DNA from: Burkholderiales bacterium
Lineage (GTDB): Bacteria; Pseudomonadota; Gammaproteobacteria; Burkholderiales; SG8-41
Reading direction: 5' to 3'
Assembly (NCBI GenBank): GCA_019744975.1
Contig: JAIETP010000014.1
Coordinates: 186,001-250,000, forward strand
DNA length: 64,000 nucleotides
Part shown: piece by piece, positions 1-8,099 of the stretch
How the letters are laid out: each line of letters begins with the position of its first letter
Position numbering within the stretch: the stretch's first letter is position 1
Made by a program: the position numbers and the translations under genes
Notes under the pieces: generated by a model
The model's input: the letters and a program-made list of their open reading frames with translations, nothing else
Database searches by the model: none
Told to the model about the DNA's origin: nothing

Positions 1-2816
1 GCCACCGTGCGATTAGTACGCACAGCGCCGGACACGGCGAAGCGCTTGGGCCGGAAGCGCCCGACATAACCGCCGGCTGCACCCGTGCCATCCAGCCCGC
101 TGTTGCCGGCGATGTTGATGCCTGCCGTGATGTAGTCGTTGACGGTCGCGGTCAGGAAAACATTGCCCACTTCGCTGTAACACCAATCGGCGGCCGTTGC
201 CGCGCCTGCGCTGAGCGCGGTGGTTGCCGCACTCGCGCAGGCACCGGGCACGCCGCGCGACACCGTGCCCGCGACCCCGGCCAGATTGGCGCTGCTTGAG
301 ACCGTTGCGGTCGCCGCAAAATTGGGTACCGCGCCGTTGTCGGTGATGTTGACTCCGGCATCCGGCACGCCGTCGTTGTTGGCGTCCTCGCCGCTGGCCC
401 ACTGGTAAGCGGCCACTGTCATCGTGAAGTTGTCGCCGGCTGCCGCGAGCAATGTCGCGGTGTCGGTGGTCCCGTGCTGGACCACGGCGCCTGAATTGGC
501 GCCACGGAACGCCAGGCCGAAGGGCCGCACCACAAACAGGTTTGACGAACCGAGCATCTCGTAACCGGCCACCCCGGTATCGAGGTCAAAACGAGCGTGC
601 AACGAAATCTGCCCGGCGTCGGGGTAGGTAATGACAATGTCCGCTTCCGAGTTGGCGTTGAACAGCAGCGGCACGCCGCCGCCGGTGGCGTAATAATTCG
701 ATGCGCCGGCGGCGCTGTTGTCCGCGCTGGTCGGAATGGCGGTGGTGATGGCGTTACTGGTGATGCTGACTGAGCTGCCGGCGCAGCTGCCGGGGCTGTT
801 GCATTCCGCGCCCATTTCGATGTTTCGTGTTGCCGCCGCCGGGAATCCCGCGACGCAGGCCAGGCTTGCCGTATCGGTGCGGATCGCCTGCAGGCGGATG
901 GTTTTGGCGTTGAAACCGTCGTTTGACGGCTTGCCGGAAATCTGCGTGGGAATCGTATCCGTGCTGTCAGTGATGTTGCGAAAGCGGAAACCCGCCTGCG
1001 CCATGGTGAACAACGGATCATCGGCGGCAATCGCTGCACCCGAGGTTTCGCTGATCACACCGCTGACGGCGTTGAAGCCGAAGATGTCCGACGTGCCCGG
1101 CAGGTTGGCGTAGCGGAAAGACAATTGCGCCGTGCTTGATCCCGCAGCAAAAGTATAGGTCGCGAGGCCATTGCCGGCGCCGACCCCCGTCAAGGTGCCG
1201 CCGCCCGAGACGATGCCGGTCCAGGTGCCGCGGCCGTTGGTCGTCGACAGGCTGACCGCGAGGCTGTTGGCGTTCACCGCGGTGTGGGTGGCGCTGTGCG
1301 CGGTGAGGGTGATGGTATGCACATCACAGGCGACGCCGCTGCCGGCATGCGTAATCGAAAAATGGTTGATGCCCGGCCGCAACGCGAGCATGTGTGTCAC
1401 ACCCGTATCCGCGGCCGGGGGCGAGGTAAACGTGGCGGTGCGCGATCCGGTCAGGCCGGCAGCCGCGCGCAGCTCGGTATTCATCGCCAGCGCAATACCG
1501 ACATCGTTGGGCACGGCGACCGAAGAAGCATCCACCTGCTCGGTCATTCCGGCGACTGCATTCCACACCGTCGCCGAATTCGCGCCGTGGCTGGTGACCA
1601 GCATCGTATTGGTCACGACCCCGGTGTTGATCTGGTTGGCGATATGGCTGGTGCTGCTGGCCGTTGCCTGACCCAGGCTGGCGACGATGGGGTTGCCGGT
1701 ATCGACACCCGAAAAACTGACGATGCCGCCGACCGCCCCCGCATGCAACGGTGCACCCCCAAACGTCCAGGTATACGAGGCGGGTTCCGCGGCAGCCACG
1801 CGCCGGTAGACCACCAGCCTTTGCCCGGAAGCCCCGCCGGTGGTCTGGTCCACCGCATCCACCACAGTCCACCCGGCAGGCGGCGCGACCGACGTCGTGC
1901 AGGCCGCTCCGGAGATGGCGCTGCACGGCCGCCAAGTAATCGAGGCAATCATCACGTCGTCGTTCAGCGTGCCGGCCGGAACGTTGATGGTGACATTGCT
2001 GGCCGGCGCCGGATTCAACGCGATCAGCACCCCGTGATTCTGGTCAGCACCGGCCGACTTCCCCTGACAAAACGGCCCTGTCGCACCCGCTGCGGTCTGC
2101 AAGCCATAGTAGGACCAGATCGAACCGTCGCGGCCTGCCGTGGTGGTGCTGGAATAAGCCAGCGTAAGCGTGGTGAATGCAGCATCAGTGCCACATCCCG
2201 CAGGCGGCGCAGCCGGCGCCGAATCGTCCGCGCTGAAGGCCAGGATCACCAGCATTGCATTGGCCGCGGTGGTGGTTTCAGTGCCGGTTCGGATATAGGC
2301 CTGGTTCTGATTACTCGAGTTTGCGGCCGGCAACTGCACCGGGCTGCTGACCGTGCCGGCGTTCAGAATGGGGGCGTTGGTATCGACACCGGTAAACCTC
2401 GTCATCCTCGCCGCCAGCAGATTGGATGTTCCCGCCTGGGTCACCGTATTGGTATCGGCTCCCGTCGCCACCCGCCAGTAAAGTTTGACCTGATAGTCAG
2501 CCACCGGGGTATCGGTGAACAGCTGATTCCAGCCGGGCATGGTGATGGTCGCCGCATCTTCCCGCGCCACCACCTGTGTAATCAGCAAATCACCTGCCGC
2601 GGTTCCGGCCGGAAAGCCGGGCGTAATCGAACCGGCAGTAGTGCGGGTCACAAAGGTGCCGACTCCGCCGTAGCCGATATTGACCGCTGCCGCGGAAATA
2701 CCCTGCGCTGCGGCACGCACGCCGATCTGCGCCTGTGCCGCCGGCAACAGCAGCAAGGCCATGATTGCCATTGCCAAAAAATTATATATGTATTTGATTT
2801 TATTGATATTTTTCAT
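1..2816 (-). CDS. mshQ: MSHA biogenesis protein MshQ (C-terminus cut by window edge)
   Basis: The frame runs open from ATG 2816 to the window edge, about 938 codons. The N-terminus is a short Lys-rich stretch, a hydrophobic segment and a likely signal-peptidase site after LLLPAAQAQ. The body is a repetitive Ser/Thr/Ala/Gly-rich beta-type sequence with several related blocks, each holding phrases such as TWTFGG or FSGVDTG. The distal part carries the AGFRFRNITDS phrase and widely spaced Cys residues that I associate with the DUF6701 region of MshQ. Known MshQ is the last product of the MSHA pilus operon and is probably a large exported adhesin or tip protein. The ATG overlaps the mshP stop as ATGA, so translation is likely coupled. 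The first 15 codons coincide with an AT-rich repeat also found at 36729 and 62891. The true C-terminus lies outside the window. Confidence 0.82.
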   Translation of the reverse strand, partial: MKNINKIKYIYNFLAMAIMALLLLPAAQAQIGVRAAAQGISAAAVNIGYGGVGTFVTRTTAGSITPGFPAGTAAGDLLITQVVAREDAATITMPGWNQLFTDTPVADYQVKLYWRVATGADTNTVTQAGTSNLLAARMTRFTGVDTNAPILNAGTVSSPVQLPAANSSNQNQAYIRTGTETTTAANAMLVILAFSADDSAPAAPPAGCGTDAAFTTLTLAYSSTTTAGRDGSIWSYYGLQTAAGATGPFCQGKSAGADQNHGVLIALNPAPASNVTINVPAGTLNDDVMIASITWRPCSAISGAACTTSVAPPAGWTVVDAVDQTTGGASGQRLVVYRRVAAAEPASYTWTFGGAPLHAGAVGGIVSFSGVDTGNPIVASLGQATASSTSHIANQINTGVVTNTMLVTSHGANSATVWNAVAGMTEQVDASSVAVPNDVGIALAMNTELRAAAGLTGSRTATFTSPPAADTGVTHMLALRPGINHFSITHAGSGVACDVHTITLTAHSATHTAVNANSLAVSLSTTNGRGTWTGIVSGGGTLTGVGAGNGLATYTFAAGSSTAQLSFRYANLPGTSDIFGFNAVSGVISETSGAAIAADDPLFTMAQAGFRFRNITDSTDTIPTQISGKPSNDGFNAKTIRLQAIRTDTASLACVAGFPAAATRNIEMGAECNSPGSCAGSSVSITSNAITTAIPTSADNSAAGASNYYATGGGVPLLFNANSEADIVITYPDAGQISLHARFDLDTGVAGYEMLGSSNLFVVRPFGLAFRGANSGAVVQHGTTDTATLLAAAGDNFTMTVAAYQWASGEDANNDGVPDAGVNITDNGAVPNFAATATVSSSANLAGVAGTVSRGVPGACASAATTALSAGAATAADWCYSEVGNVFLTATVNDYITAGINIAGNSGLDGTGAAGGYVGRFRPKRFAVSGAVRTNRTV
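2776..2816. repeat. AT-rich dispersed motif, copy 1
   Basis: This AT-rich patch has the core GTATTTGATTTTATTGATA and ends in TTTTTCAT. It aligns almost base for base with 36729-36770 and shares its core with 62891-62930. Here it lies over the mshQ start codon and encodes the first residues of the protein. It stands out in a strongly GC-rich neighbourhood. Its function is unknown. Confidence 0.6.
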
Positions 2817-3355
2817 GGTCCGCAGGCAAAACGCGGCGCGGGGGCCGTCGGATCCTTGCACTTGGCGACGGTGACGACAACACGCCGCTCGACATAACCC
2901 GTCGGGGGCACGGCCGGAGAAACCACGCATGACCCTTGATTACAGGCGGTGGCGGTGATTTCGTAAACGCGAATCTCGCGGTTGGCTTCCGTTGCAGAGG
3001 AGAGGCTGCAACTCAACTGGACGGTGAACGGCGCCAGAGATCCACCCAAACCCGTCAGGGATACCGTCGCCGGCGCAACCGGCGCCGGGCATGGCGCAAA
3101 AGCCGCGGCGCCCGGCGCGATCGTGTTGTCGGGATCCAGGGCCCGGTACATCGCCCAGTTGATGCCGGCGCGCGCCGCGTAATAAGCACGCACGCCAAGC
3201 ACATCATTTTGCACGGTGTTCTGCTGCAGTCCGGTAAAGATCACCATGAACGCGCCCAGCGCCGACAGCACGACCAGCAGAAAAATTCCCGTGACGAGGC
3301 TGAAGCCGCGCATACGCGCGAGCTGGCCTGGACGCGTATTGGTCATGACTTTCAT
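2813..3355 (-). CDS. mshP: MSHA pseudopilin-like protein MshP
   Basis: This 180-residue protein has a type IV prepilin-like N-terminus: a basic leader ending in ARMRG, then FSLVTGIFLLVVLSALGAF as the hydrophobic helix. Position 5 after the presumed peptidase cleavage is Thr, not the usual Glu, as in PilX/GspK-like tip pseudopilins. The rest contains several Cys residues (FAPCPAP, QLSCS, TACNQGSCVV) that could form disulfides. I chose ATG 3355, which overlaps the mshO stop as ATGA, because it leaves a leader of normal length. The position between mshO and mshQ supports the name. It is inferred to be an inner-membrane, then pilus-tip, minor pilin. Confidence 0.82.
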   Translation of the reverse strand: MKVMTNTRPGQLARMRGFSLVTGIFLLVVLSALGAFMVIFTGLQQNTVQNDVLGVRAYYAARAGINWAMYRALDPDNTIAPGAAAFAPCPAPVAPATVSLTGLGGSLAPFTVQLSCSLSSATEANREIRVYEITATACNQGSCVVSPAVPPTGYVERRVVVTVAKCKDPTAPAPRFACGP

Positions 3356-4176
3356 GGCGCGTTGCTCACCTGCGCCTGCTGGAACATGCGCACACGTTCC
3401 ACGCCGCCGCCCGCCGGAGTGCTGTTGATCTGCAGGATGATCGAAACCGTGGCGATCCGTTCGGTCAGCGCGCCGGCGGTATAAACGAACTGGCATTCAC
3501 CGACGTCCACATTTCCGGCCAGCACTGCGCTGCTGCCGCCAACCGGCGGCGCCACCTGCGCGGCGTTGTAGGCATAACCCGAATAACGAATCAACTGGCC
3601 GCCGGTGCAGCCATAGGTCACGGGGCCGCTGACCACATGAAAACGTTTTGCAGGTGACGGCTCCGGAAAGGGCAGCGCGATCACGGGGGCAATGGTAATC
3701 GTCGGTGCAGCGAAACTCGAAAAGGACGCGCGATTGTCGCCAAAATATGCGTTCGATGTAGTGCCCGTGTTGTACAGGTTGTAAACAACAATATGGTTGC
3801 CCGCAGCCAATGTGGGCGCCGGCCCGATCACGTCGAATGTGGGAACGGCTGCCGAAAAATCCAGGATGTTTCCGGTGCCGGTACTGCTCACCTCGGCACG
3901 ATACCGCCCGCCGCCGGTGGTCGCGATGAATTCGACAAACTTGCCGCTGCCGTCCACCCTGACGCTGTTGGGCAGGGCGAGCCGCAGGTCACGCGTCATG
4001 CGCCGCAATGCGGTGTCGGCCTCGTCGGTCAACGCAGCACGCCGTGCGGCATCCGCATAACCCTCAACCGGCCGGCGGATGAACAGCGCGACGGTCGCGG
4101 CAATGATCGACGTGATGGCGATCACCACCACCAGTTCGATCAGTGTCACGCCCTGTATTGATCGCGTCGTGTTCAT
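3352..4176 (-). CDS. mshO: MSHA minor pilin MshO
   Basis: This 274-residue protein has a canonical prepilin leader: RSIQG, cleavage, then VTLIELVVVIAITSIIAATV with Glu at position 5. The long globular C-terminal domain resembles PilW/GspJ-type minor pilins. I chose ATG 4176, four bases after the mshD stop. Upstream in-frame starts at 4194 and 4203 would overlap mshD and lengthen the leader. The product is expected to be processed by the prepilin peptidase and to prime pilus assembly with MshC, MshD and MshP. Reading frames overlap downstream with mshP, which indicates one transcript. Confidence 0.85.
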   Translation of the reverse strand: MNTTRSIQGVTLIELVVVIAITSIIAATVALFIRRPVEGYADAARRAALTDEADTALRRMTRDLRLALPNSVRVDGSGKFVEFIATTGGGRYRAEVSSTGTGNILDFSAAVPTFDVIGPAPTLAAGNHIVVYNLYNTGTTSNAYFGDNRASFSSFAAPTITIAPVIALPFPEPSPAKRFHVVSGPVTYGCTGGQLIRYSGYAYNAAQVAPPVGGSSAVLAGNVDVGECQFVYTAGALTERIATVSIILQINSTPAGGGVERVRMFQQAQVSNAP

Positions 4177-4180
4177 GAAA

Positions 4181-4771
4181 TCAGGGCAGCGCATTGGGCG
4201 CATAACGTGTGCGGTAGCCGTCGAGCACCACAGTGACGTTGTTGGGGCCGGTCACGGTCACCGTGACACGAAGACTTGCCGCCGCCTGCACGGCATCGGC
4301 GCCGACGGCCAGTGCATTCTGCACCACCGCCACCGCCACCTGGTACGCGCCAAGACCGCTGATGGCCGTGCCGTCAATATTGGCCGGTGCAGCCACCGGC
4401 AAAGCGGCGTAATCGCTAACATTGTCGAAGGGTTGCACACCGCCCCTGGTTTCGCCGCCTTCGGCGCCGATGTTCTCGGGAGTGGCGCATACCGTCGCAT
4501 CCTGCGCATCGGCCGCCGCAGGATCATCCGGATCACAATAGGTAAACGGCATCGCCAGCGCTTCCTCGAGATAGGCCTCGGCGATGGCCAGCGCCTGCTT
4601 CTGCGCCAGTGGATCGGCGCTGGCGCGGGTGGTGTAATTCATCACGCCCAGTATGCCGGCCAGGCCGACACTGATGATTGCAATAAACACCACCAGTTCG
4701 ACCAGCGAGATGCCGCGGCAGCGCCGGGCAATGCCTGCGGAAATTCTGACTGTTTCAGTTGGCCGCGACAT
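4181..4771 (-). CDS. mshD: MSHA minor pilin MshD
   Basis: This is a 196-residue minor pilin. After ATG 4771 comes a 23-residue leader ending in RRCRG, then ISLVELVVFIAIISVGLAG, which contains Glu5 of a class III signal and a long hydrophobic helix. The C-terminal domain is PilV/GspI-like with paired Cys (YCDPDD, TVCATPE). The start overlaps the end of mshC by 17 bases; a further in-frame start lies upstream but would bury the leader. It sits in the conserved order mshC-mshD-mshO. It is inferred to be part of the minor-pilin complex at the pilus tip. Confidence 0.83.
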   Translation of the reverse strand: MSRPTETVRISAGIARRCRGISLVELVVFIAIISVGLAGILGVMNYTTRASADPLAQKQALAIAEAYLEEALAMPFTYCDPDDPAAADAQDATVCATPENIGAEGGETRGGVQPFDNVSDYAALPVAAPANIDGTAISGLGAYQVAVAVVQNALAVGADAVQAAASLRVTVTVTGPNNVTVVLDGYRTRYAPNALP

Positions 4772-5201
4772 AACCGGTATTGGCGGCGACAGTAATGCTT
4801 CGTGCCGGATCACCGGCAATCGTACTGGTAAAGGTGATGACAACAGCTCCGGTGCTGGGGCTGCCCAGGCCATCAAAACTGAATTCGACGGGATTCAAGG
4901 TAACGCCGGACGGCGCCGTTTCCACGGCAGCCGTACCGCTCACCGGGTACGTCAGGCGTGTACCGCAACCGGCCGCCGTGCCGGCGATGACCTGGTTCGC
5001 CGTCACACAGACAAAAACCGGCCGCCGCCAGGCAATGGCTGTTTTTTGCGCAAACCGGACCACTGCCACCGACTTGTCGTAAAACCCGCGGGAATCAAAA
5101 GTACTGGCCTGGAAAAAACGCGGCGCCGCCACGGCGGCTACAATCGACAATATGCCGATCGTGACCACCAGCTCCACCAGCGTGAATCCCGCGGTTTTCA
5201 T
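4755..5201 (-). CDS. mshC: MSHA minor pilin MshC
   Basis: This 148-residue protein begins MKTAG, then FTLVELVVTIGILSIVAAVA, a short leader with the consensus Gly-Phe cleavage site and Glu5. ATG 5201 gives this ideal leader, so I preferred it to the longer open frame. The C-terminal domain has the GspH/FimT look, with a Cys pair at FVCVTA and AGCGT. It is separated from the upstream pilin gene by a terminator-like hairpin (5225-5261), so it is probably expressed at a lower level than the major pilin. It overlaps mshD by 17 bases. Confidence 0.84.
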   Translation of the reverse strand: MKTAGFTLVELVVTIGILSIVAAVAAPRFFQASTFDSRGFYDKSVAVVRFAQKTAIAWRRPVFVCVTANQVIAGTAAGCGTRLTYPVSGTAAVETAPSGVTLNPVEFSFDGLGSPSTGAVVITFTSTIAGDPARSITVAANTGYVAAN

Positions 5202-5220
5202 GGCAATTCCGTCGTGTTCG

Positions 5221-5261
5221 AAAAAAAACGGGGGTACGCAGAAAACCGCGCCCCCCGTTTT
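5221..5261 (-). terminator. Intrinsic terminator or attenuator behind the major pilin gene
   Basis: Read on the minus strand, GAAAACGGGGG pairs over 10 bp with CCCCCGTTTT, with a 17-nt loop, and a run of at least eight T follows. It lies 44 bases past the stop of the pilin gene at 5305 and before mshC, inside an otherwise continuous operon. A partial terminator here would let the pilin be made in excess over the minor pilins. Confidence 0.75.
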
Positions 5262-5304
5262 CACCGGCCCGTTCAGACGAGCTCGGGTATCCGCATGAAG
5301 TCGA

Positions 5305-5703
5305 TTACGGACAGGCCTTGGTTGCCGTACCTGTCGCAGCATAAGTCACGGTACAGGCAGAATCGCTGCTCAACGCAAAAACACCAGTGCCCGGTGTATA
5401 GCCGAAACCGCTAAAAGACTGTAACGCATCATCAATGCCGGTGAGAGACGGAATACCGCTGGTCGCATCCACAGTGCTACCACCCATTGTGCAATCACCG
5501 CTGGCCGCACTGCCCGCCGCAACCCATTGCGCCTGACACAGCGCCACCGCCCCGTTAATAGCACCTATCAAACCATCTGCGGCGGCAGATTTTGCTTGGG
5601 TACTGACATCAATAAACTTCGGTAGCGCAGTCGCCGCAAGAATACCGAGAATAGCGATTACGACGATCAGTTCCACCAGGGTAAAACCACGTTGCTGTTT
5701 CAT
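5305..5703 (-). CDS. mshA: MSHA-type pilin, probable major pilin MshA
   Basis: This 132-residue type IV pilin has a very short leader (MKQQRG), then [20 protein letters not shown], the classic N-terminal helix with Glu5. The C-terminal domain carries two Cys pairs (LCQAQ with DCTMG, ACTVT with KACP), fitting the D-loop disulfide of MSHA pilins. A good ribosome site (AGGGAGAAAGAG) precedes ATG 5703. It is second of the two adjacent pilin genes, as mshA is in Vibrio, and is followed by a strong hairpin with a T run, typical behind an abundant subunit. The split of names between this gene and the one at 5802 rests on order and the terminator only. Confidence 0.75.
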   Translation of the reverse strand: MKQQRGFTLVELIVVIAILGILAATALPKFIDVSTQAKSAAADGLIGAINGAVALCQAQWVAAGSAASGDCTMGGSTVDATSGIPSLTGIDDALQSFSGFGYTPGTGVFALSSDSACTVTYAATGTATKACP

Positions 5704-5801
5704 TGCTCTTTCTCCCTCATTTTCAAATCAAAACCGGATTGAAATTAAATGCTTTACGCCCATAAATCCAATACAAACTTCGCGCCAATCCAAAACCCGC
5801 C

Positions 5802-6281
5802 TCAGCATCCGGAGGTCACCAGCGGACCAAATGTCGGCGACCGGTTGGCCGCAACCGGCGCGGTATAGGTGAAACTGCAGTTCACCGGATCATTGCCCAT
5901 CACCATCAGGCGCAAAACCGCGCCCGCCGCCGGACCGCCGAGTTCGGTGTTGTAACCGTCCTCCGACGTCGGACCGGCATTGATGCCCGCCGCGGTCACA
6001 ATTCCCCCCGCATTCGCGGTCGGATAGGCATGGATCATGGTCACATTGACCCCTTCCATTTCCAGCGTTGCCGTGCACTGTGGAACAGTCGCCAGGCAAG
6101 CCGCATGGGCAAGGGCGCTGGCACCCTTCATCGCACCCATTGCCCCGTTCAGTTTGGCGACACGCGCCTGCACCTGCAGGTTGGCAAAACGCGGCAAGGC
6201 CGTCGCTGCCAAGATTGCCAGAATAATGATCACGATGATCAACTCGATCAGCGTAAAACCGCCTTGAAAACGCTTGCTCAT
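5802..6281 (-). CDS. mshB: MSHA-type pilin, probable MshB
   Basis: This 159-residue pilin begins MSKRFQGG, then FTLIELIIVIIILAILAATA, a consensus class III signal. The C-terminal part has a Cys pair (AACLATVPQC) and a second pair at CSFTY and SGC. It lies between mshF and the second pilin gene, matching mshF-mshB-mshA order. The 98-base gap to the next pilin gene may hold a separate promoter, but I could not define one. It could instead be a second major-type pilin. Confidence 0.75.
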   Translation of the reverse strand: MSKRFQGGFTLIELIIVIIILAILAATALPRFANLQVQARVAKLNGAMGAMKGASALAHAACLATVPQCTATLEMEGVNVTMIHAYPTANAGGIVTAAGINAGPTSEDGYNTELGGPAAGAVLRLMVMGNDPVNCSFTYTAPVAANRSPTFGPLVTSGC

Positions 6282-6356
6282 GTGATTTTTCTCACAAAAC
6301 CCTGTTCATCCCATTGATATTACAGCAAAAGTGGTGCCAAGGTAACCCACCGCGAA

Positions 6357-6860
6357 TCAGGACCAGCGATACGCCGAAGATGGCTGCAGAAAAATCCCGC
6401 CTATGCCCTGGATCTGTTGCGCACCTGCATGGACCTTCTGATAGGCAATCTTCACTTTGAAACGCAACTGTTTGACCCCACTGTGGATTTCCAGCTCCAG
6501 TCCGCGGCTGGAATTCACCACGTACACCAGCTCCTGCGTCGCGGCATCGAAGTACCAAGTCCCCGGTTCAGGCGACTCCGGATAGTCTCCGGCGTAATTT
6601 ATCGGCTTTTCCGACAGCCAGCGTGTCGGATTTTCGACTTCCAGTGTCCGTGCTTCGCCTTCCCGCCGTTGCAGAATCAGTTCCGCCAGCCGGATCTGCA
6701 AAGCGGTCTTGTACAAACGCAGCGTGGCATCAAAGTGGGCGCGCTCCGCCGCCGCCTGGTAATAAGTCAGGCGCTCCAGAAAAACACCCAGCAGTATCGA
6801 CAGCACGACCGCGACCACCGCCAGCTCAAGCAGCGAAAAACCTGTTTCCCGTCGCTTCAT
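6357..6860 (-). CDS. mshF: MSHA biogenesis protein MshF (prepilin-like)
   Basis: This 167-residue protein starts MKRRETG, then FSLLELAVVAVVLSILLGVF, a prepilin-like leader with Glu5. The following region is rich in charged helices (RLAELILQRREGEARTLE) and a Trp-rich segment (PTRWLS, GTWYFD). Position directly after mshG identifies it as MshF, a poorly understood pseudopilin-like member of the MSHA locus. ATG 6860 lies five bases past the mshG stop, indicating translational coupling. Function beyond pilus biogenesis is not established from sequence. Confidence 0.78.
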   Translation of the reverse strand: MKRRETGFSLLELAVVAVVLSILLGVFLERLTYYQAAAERAHFDATLRLYKTALQIRLAELILQRREGEARTLEVENPTRWLSEKPINYAGDYPESPEPGTWYFDAATQELVYVVNSSRGLELEIHSGVKQLRFKVKIAYQKVHAGAQQIQGIGGIFLQPSSAYRWS

Positions 6861-6865
6861 CCCGG

Positions 6866-8092
6866 CTACTTTTTGGCTGTCGCGGCCGAGCCCAGATCCC
6901 AGATCGGCAGAAACACGCCCAGCGCCAGGATCAGCACCAGTATCCCCAGCATGACGATCAGGATCGGCTCAATCTGGGCACTGAGATTTTTCAGGTCGTA
7001 TTCGACTTCGCGCTGGTACATATCGGCAATTTCGCCGGTCAGGTCATCCAGCGCGCCGGATTCCTCACCCACCGCGATCATCTGCAGCACCACCGGCGTA
7101 AACACGCCCGCGTCACGCGCCGTACGCAGCACCGATTCGCCGCGCTCCACGCCTTCGCGCATGCGCACGATGCGTTCGCTGATATGGGCGTTTTCCACGG
7201 TATTGGCCACCATGCCGAGGCTGGTGGTCACCGGCACACCGCTGCGGAACGCCAGCGAAAAACTGCGTGAAAACCGCGCCAGCGTCGCTTTCTGGATGAT
7301 CCGCCCGGCCACCGGTATGCGCAGCTTCATGCGATCCCACTGCATTTGCCCCACGGGGGAACGGGTCCAGGCACGAAAGCCGAAGATTGCGGCGACCAGC
7401 CCGACCAGCATGAACATCCAGTACGCGACCATGAAATCGGAAAAGGCAATCAACACCTTGGTCATCAGCGGCAGTTCGGCCTTGAAGCCCGCGTAAACCT
7501 TGGCGAATGCCGGGATCACAAAAATGTTGATGATCACGATGGCGATGCCCATCGTCGCGACCACAAACGTCGGATAACGGATCGCGGCCTTCACCTGCTC
7601 ACGCATGAATTTCTCAAATTCGAGATGATGGAACAGGCGCAGGAACACCTCCTCCATGCGACCGGTCTGTTCACCGACGCTGACCATCGACGTGTAAAAC
7701 TGGTTGAACACTTCCGGGTGCCGTGCCAGCGACAGGGAAAGTTCACGCCCCGAATCGAGACTTTCCCGCAGGTCGCGCACGACCTCGGCGAAATTCGGAT
7801 TCACCGACGAATCTTCCAGCCCCTTCAAGGCCCCCATGATCGGCACGCCGGCCTTGAGCAGCGTATACAGCTGCCGACTGAACAGCAAAACCTCCATGGG
7901 ATCTATTTTTTTCCTGCGGAAGCCGAGACTGAAACCCGTCCCTTCGCTGGGCGCGGCGGAAGGTTTTATTTCCAGCGGCACCACACCCAGGCCGAACAAT
8001 TGCCCGGCCACCGCGTTGCTGTCCGCGCCCTCGAGTATCCCCTGTACGGCTTCGCCGCGTCCGTTGCGTCCCTTGTAGGCAAAAAACGGCAT
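6866..8092 (-). CDS. mshG: MSHA biogenesis platform protein MshG (PilC/GspF family)
   Basis: This 408-residue inner-membrane protein has the duplicated T2SSF domain of type IV pilus platform proteins. It begins MPFFAYKGRNGRGEAVQG, then shows two similar cytoplasmic helical blocks (LYTLLKAGVPIMGAL and FSLAFRSGVPVTTSL), each followed by transmembrane helices, and ends with a hydrophobic segment (ILIVMLGILVLILALGVFL). ATG 8092 follows the mshE stop by seven bases and matches the family N-terminus; the longer open frame would run into mshE. It is expected to bind the MshE ATPase and transmit rotation to the growing pilus. Confidence 0.92.
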   Translation of the reverse strand: MPFFAYKGRNGRGEAVQGILEGADSNAVAGQLFGLGVVPLEIKPSAAPSEGTGFSLGFRRKKIDPMEVLLFSRQLYTLLKAGVPIMGALKGLEDSSVNPNFAEVVRDLRESLDSGRELSLSLARHPEVFNQFYTSMVSVGEQTGRMEEVFLRLFHHLEFEKFMREQVKAAIRYPTFVVATMGIAIVIINIFVIPAFAKVYAGFKAELPLMTKVLIAFSDFMVAYWMFMLVGLVAAIFGFRAWTRSPVGQMQWDRMKLRIPVAGRIIQKATLARFSRSFSLAFRSGVPVTTSLGMVANTVENAHISERIVRMREGVERGESVLRTARDAGVFTPVVLQMIAVGEESGALDDLTGEIADMYQREVEYDLKNLSAQIEPILIVMLGILVLILALGVFLPIWDLGSAATAKK

Positions 8093-8099
8093 CCGCCGG

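Noticed and set aside
1284-2897. 537-codon open frame on the plus strand opposite mshQ
   Set aside because: It is Arg/Gly/His-rich with no recognisable motif and is the complement of the well-supported mshQ frame with its signal peptide and ATGA coupling.
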